This document shows positions 8,901-10,985 of a stretch of DNA of 10,985 nt, piece by piece; position 1 is the first letter of the stretch; every line of letters begins with the position of its first letter. The translations under genes were made by a program, and so were the position numbers. The notes under the pieces were generated by a model, which saw only the letters and a program-made list of their open reading frames with translations, did not search any database and had not been told where the DNA came from. The stretch comes from Paracoccaceae bacterium (GTDB lineage Bacteria > Pseudomonadota > Alphaproteobacteria > Rhodobacterales > Rhodobacteraceae), in the NCBI GenBank assembly GCA_007134805.1, contig SLKB01000182.1, positions 1-10,985 on the forward strand. The letters run 5' to 3'.

Positions 8901-10985
8901 GGGTCGTGAAGAATATGCGCGCCTGCTCGAGGATCTCGACACGCGCGCAATCACGCCCACGCGGATCGCGCATTTCTGGCTTGTGACCGCGCGCGAAACC
9001 TTTCGCCCCGGATCAAATTTCGCCCAACGCAACATAGAGCAGGGCTTTTATGCGCTTGTGTTTCTGCTGCAAGCTCTGCAGGACCGGACGGCCAATACGC
9101 CTGTGCATCTGAGCATCATCACATCTGGCGCACAGGCCGCGCCGGGCGAGACGCTCAAGCACCCCGAAAAGGCGCTCCTCGCAGGCCCCGCCCGCGTGGC
9201 CCCGCGCGAGATGCCATGGCTCACCTGCGCGAGCCTCGATATCGAGCCGCCGCAGCGCGCAGATCCGGCGCTGACGACCGCACTGCTCGAGGAACTCTGT
9301 GCCCGCCCGACGAACGGGACAGCCGTTCTGCGCGGGGCGCGCCGGCAGATCGAAGTGCTGCGTCCGGCCCCCTTGTTGGACACGCACGCCCAACTCGAGG
9401 AGGGTACACATTGGATCATCACAGGCGGCTTCGGCGGCATAGGCCTGACGTTGGCCGAGGCACTGATCCGGCACAGCAAGGCCCGGATCACCCTGCTTGC
9501 GCGCACGCCACTACCCGATCGCGCCGCATGGAATGATGGCGAGCAGAGCGCCGATGTCATCGCGCGTATGCGCGCAGTCCAACGGCTTGAAGCGTTGGGG
9601 GGCTCAGTGCATGTCGCGACAGCCGATGTGAGTAATCTGGAAGAAATGCGCGCTGCTGTTGCCGGCGCGCAGGCAGAATTCGGTACGCCTTATGGGCTTA
9701 TTCATGCAGCAGGGCTGTTGCACGACGCGCCCCTGGCGACGAAGACCCAAGGCCAGATCGACAATGTGCTTGCGCCGAAACTGCATGGTCTGCGCGTGAT
9801 CGACAGCGTCTTGCCCGATGGTACGCTGGATGTGCTAGTGCTGCTGTCATCGACCTCGACACTGACCGGGCCCGCCGGGCAGGTCGATTACGTGGCGTCG
9901 AATGCCTATCTGAACGCCTTCGCAGAGGCACGAAAAACCGGCCGCACGCGCGTACTGGCACTCAATTGGGGCATCTGGGCCGACGTCGGCATGGCCGCGG
10001 ATGCCCTTGCCACGGGGCTGGGCGAGACACGGCGCCCGCCGGCGCTGCCTTGTGACCAGCCGCTTTTCGACGAGATCGGCGAGACCCCTCAAGGCAACCC
10101 GCGTCTGACCACACGGATCTCCAGTTCGGCTTGGGTGTTCGACGAACACCGGACCAAAGACGGCGCGGCGATCCTGCCGGGCACTGCCTATCTCGACCTT
10201 GCCGTCGAGGCCGCACGGGCAACTGGCCTGCGCGGCCCTCTGGACTTGCGCGACGTGAGCTTCTTGCGACCACTGCATATCGACGAGGGCGAGACGCGCC
10301 TGATCCGCGCTGACCTCATACCAACTGAACAGGGTCATGCCTTCACGGTGCAAAGCGAACTCAGCACGCCCAGAGTGGAGGGTTTCGTCCTGCATGCACA
10401 GGCGCAACTCGCGCGCACCGAGAGCGTTATGCCGCCCGCGCTTGATCTCGCTGCGATCGGGGCTCGCTGCCCAGAAAAGACAGAAGGCACTGTGCCACTC
10501 TCAGGCCCGCAAGACGCGCATATGCGCTTCGGCCCGCGATGGCAGGTCCTGCGCATGACCGCACTGGGCGCTGGCGAAGGGCTCGCGCATCTCGCGCTCC
10601 CGCCCGCATTTCATGGTGATCTGGAGGCCGGCCATGTCCTGCATCCCGCGTTGATGGATATGGCGACAAGCTGGGCGATGGCGCTGATCCCCAGCTACAC
10701 AGGCGCGCATCTGTGGGTGCCCGCGCTCTATGAGAAGGTGACCGTCTGGCGCGATTTTCCAACGCAACTCGTCAGCCACGCTCGCCTTGCGGCAACCGAC
10801 GATCCGGACCTCGCGCGGTTCAATCTCACTCTGGCAAACGAGGCAGGAGAGGTCGTCGCTGAAGTCGAGGGCTTCACCCTCAAGCGCCTTGATCAGGGAG
10901 ATCTGGCCACGCCACCGCGCTTGCGGGGCGCCCCCATCGCTCGCGAGGCGAAACGCGCGCCATCTACGCTTTCACCCGCCGAAGA
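5956..10985 (+). CDS. Type I polyketide synthase, KS-AT-KR-DH visible, 3' end beyond window
   Basis: This is a large cytosolic multidomain polyketide/fatty-acid synthase; 1676 residues are visible and the frame is open at the right edge. The ketosynthase (about 12-437) has TACSTS with Cys184, HGTGT with His320 and NIGH with His360, the full Cys-His-His triad at normal spacing. The acyltransferase (about 530-820) has FPGGGAQ (538-544), GHSMGE with Ser631, and AAHS with His730; the post-AT linker YAFQRSHFF begins at 876. A ketoreductase structural half covers about 890-1150. The catalytic half has NADPH-binding TGGFGGIG (1156-1163), a B-type-like LHD (1255-1257), Ser1299 and Tyr1312. A dehydratase follows (about 1365-1640), with His1398 in DEHRTKDGAAILPGTAYL and Asp1568 in HPALMDMATSWA. 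No carrier-protein motif is visible, so an ACP should lie downstream. It would build a reduced or unsaturated acyl chain. The capsule PKSs RkpA and WcbR are, from memory, the best comparison; that assignment is inference. Confidence 0.9.
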   Translation, partial: MSEKSDQFAPSDIAIIGIGLHVPGARSVAAFWENLRAGQCSIRRMSNEELLAAGEAPALVRNPDYVPFAAPLHGFAEFDPDIFGLSPKEAAIMDPQHRVFLEIAWHALEDAGYAPNGHAGRTGVFAGCGMTGYFYNNILSNPALVSDVGLFLLRHTGNDKDFLSTRISHALNLKGPSLNVQTACSTSLVAVHQAIQSILVGECDMALAGGVTIEVPHGLGYVFKENEYRSPDGLCHAFDHRGEGTIFGSGAGVVVLRRAADAWAAGDRILAIIKGSAINNDGAAKAGYLAPSIDGQAKAITEALRIAKAPADSISYVECHGTGTRLGDPIEIAALTQAFRTSTDATGFCRVGSVKTNIGHLDTAAGIVGLIKTLLALGHRELPPTLGYERPNPAIDFEASPFVVNDRLTQWQGPRPLRAGVTSLGVGGTNAHVVLQEAPDPLPSEPSDWPFQILTLSAKCQPALDEASRALAAHLRAHPDQSLADIAFTLKEGRSAFEHRRVLVAASHSEAADLLEGDTDRRVYSHIALDAPDIVFMFPGGGAQYVGMARDLYATEPVFADWMDRGLAILQRRLDFDLRALWLPPEGAETAADAALTRPSVQLPLIMITEYALARLFESWGVIPSVLVGHSMGENTAACLAGVMTFEECIGLVSLRGRLFDTVAPGGMLSVPLSPEALAPYLGPEHDIASRNAADLTVISGPQAALDRLEAALVADDIAPQRIAIDIAAHSKMLGPILPEYRDFLEGITLNPPRLPVISNRTGKPLTDAQATDPGYWVDQLRHTVEFGSCIETLSARPNRIYLEMGPGKALAALARMHPKVSVQQVVSVLRHRDQTIADDMYHLCVLGRIWALGGRFDWTQIWGEARRCRVRLPGYAFQRSHFFIEPGKSAASEPSLLTRLETIDDWGSRITWKPAYADCDIDVATDLSMLHETWLIFADEAGVAAPVVNRLRAAGQQVITLRAGDTFARKSETDYTIAPELGREEYARLLEDLDTRAITPTRIAHFWLVTARETFRPGSNFAQRNIEQGFYALVFLLQALQDRTANTPVHLSIITSGAQAAPGETLKHPEKALLAGPARVAPREMPWLTCASLDIEPPQRADPALTTALLEELCARPTNGTAVLRGARRQIEVLRPAPLLDTHAQLEEGTHWIITGGFGGIGLTLAEALIRHSKARITLLARTPLPDRAAWNDGEQSADVIARMRAVQRLEALGGSVHVATADVSNLEEMRAAVAGAQAEFGTPYGLIHAAGLLHDAPLATKTQGQIDNVLAPKLHGLRVIDSVLPDGTLDVLVLLSSTSTLTGPAGQVDYVASNAYLNAFAEARKTGRTRVLALNWGIWADVGMAADALATGLGETRRPPALPCDQPLFDEIGETPQGNPRLTTRISSSAWVFDEHRTKDGAAILPGTAYLDLAVEAARATGLRGPLDLRDVSFLRPLHIDEGETRLIRADLIPTEQGHAFTVQSELSTPRVEGFVLHAQAQLARTESVMPPALDLAAIGARCPEKTEGTVPLSGPQDAHMRFGPRWQVLRMTALGAGEGLAHLALPPAFHGDLEAGHVLHPALMDMATSWAMALIPSYTGAHLWVPALYEKVTVWRDFPTQLVSHARLAATDDPDLARFNLTLANEAGEVVAEVEGFTLKRLDQGDLATPPRLRGAPIAREAKRAPSTLSPAE

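Noticed and set aside
9970..10060. Possible acyl-carrier domain between KR and DH in the PKS
   Set aside because: There is no Asp-Ser-Leu phosphopantetheine motif or room for an ACP of about 75 residues. The sequence reads from the KR end (NWGIWADVGM) into a DH N-terminus (QPLFDEIG).

Overview
The window is GC-rich and densely coding. It looks like an alphaproteobacterial chromosome, probably Rhodobacterales-like. This rests on overall composition, codon use and gene style only; no 16S or other taxonomic marker is present.

Layout: (1) Positions 1-2002, minus strand, hold most of an ATP-dependent helicase gene, hrpB, whose 3' end lies beyond the left edge. This is an ordinary housekeeping gene. 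(2) Positions 2003-2254 form a 252-bp divergent intergenic region with a short perfect inverted repeat, GTTAC-N6-GTAAC. It marks the change from housekeeping to accessory DNA. (3) Positions 2255-10985, plus strand, hold four genes that read as one operon. They are a CpsD/BY-kinase-like ATPase with a damaged P-loop (2255-3121), a Wzz-type polysaccharide co-polymerase (3149-4432), a polytopic O-antigen polymerase/ligase-like protein (4460-5959), and a large type I polyketide synthase (from 5956, running off the right edge after 1676 codons). The first three genes are separated by gaps of exactly 27 bp. The PKS start overlaps the polymerase stop by 4 bp.

Taken together, the operon looks like an exopolysaccharide or capsule assembly locus with a built-in lipid/polyketide synthase. 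The co-polymerase and polymerase would control chain growth. The CpsD-like protein may be a non-catalytic or weakly ATP-binding regulator of the co-polymerase. The PKS would make an acyl chain that could anchor, prime or decorate the glycan. The nearest concept known to me is the rhizobial RkpA and Burkholderia WcbR capsule PKS group. The unusual points are the visible domain order KS-AT-KR-DH, a shifted DH active-site motif, the missing P-loop lysine in the CpsD-like protein, and the tight translational coupling of the PKS to the polymerase. No glycosyltransferase, flippase, exporter, tRNA, rRNA, CRISPR array or mobile element was found.
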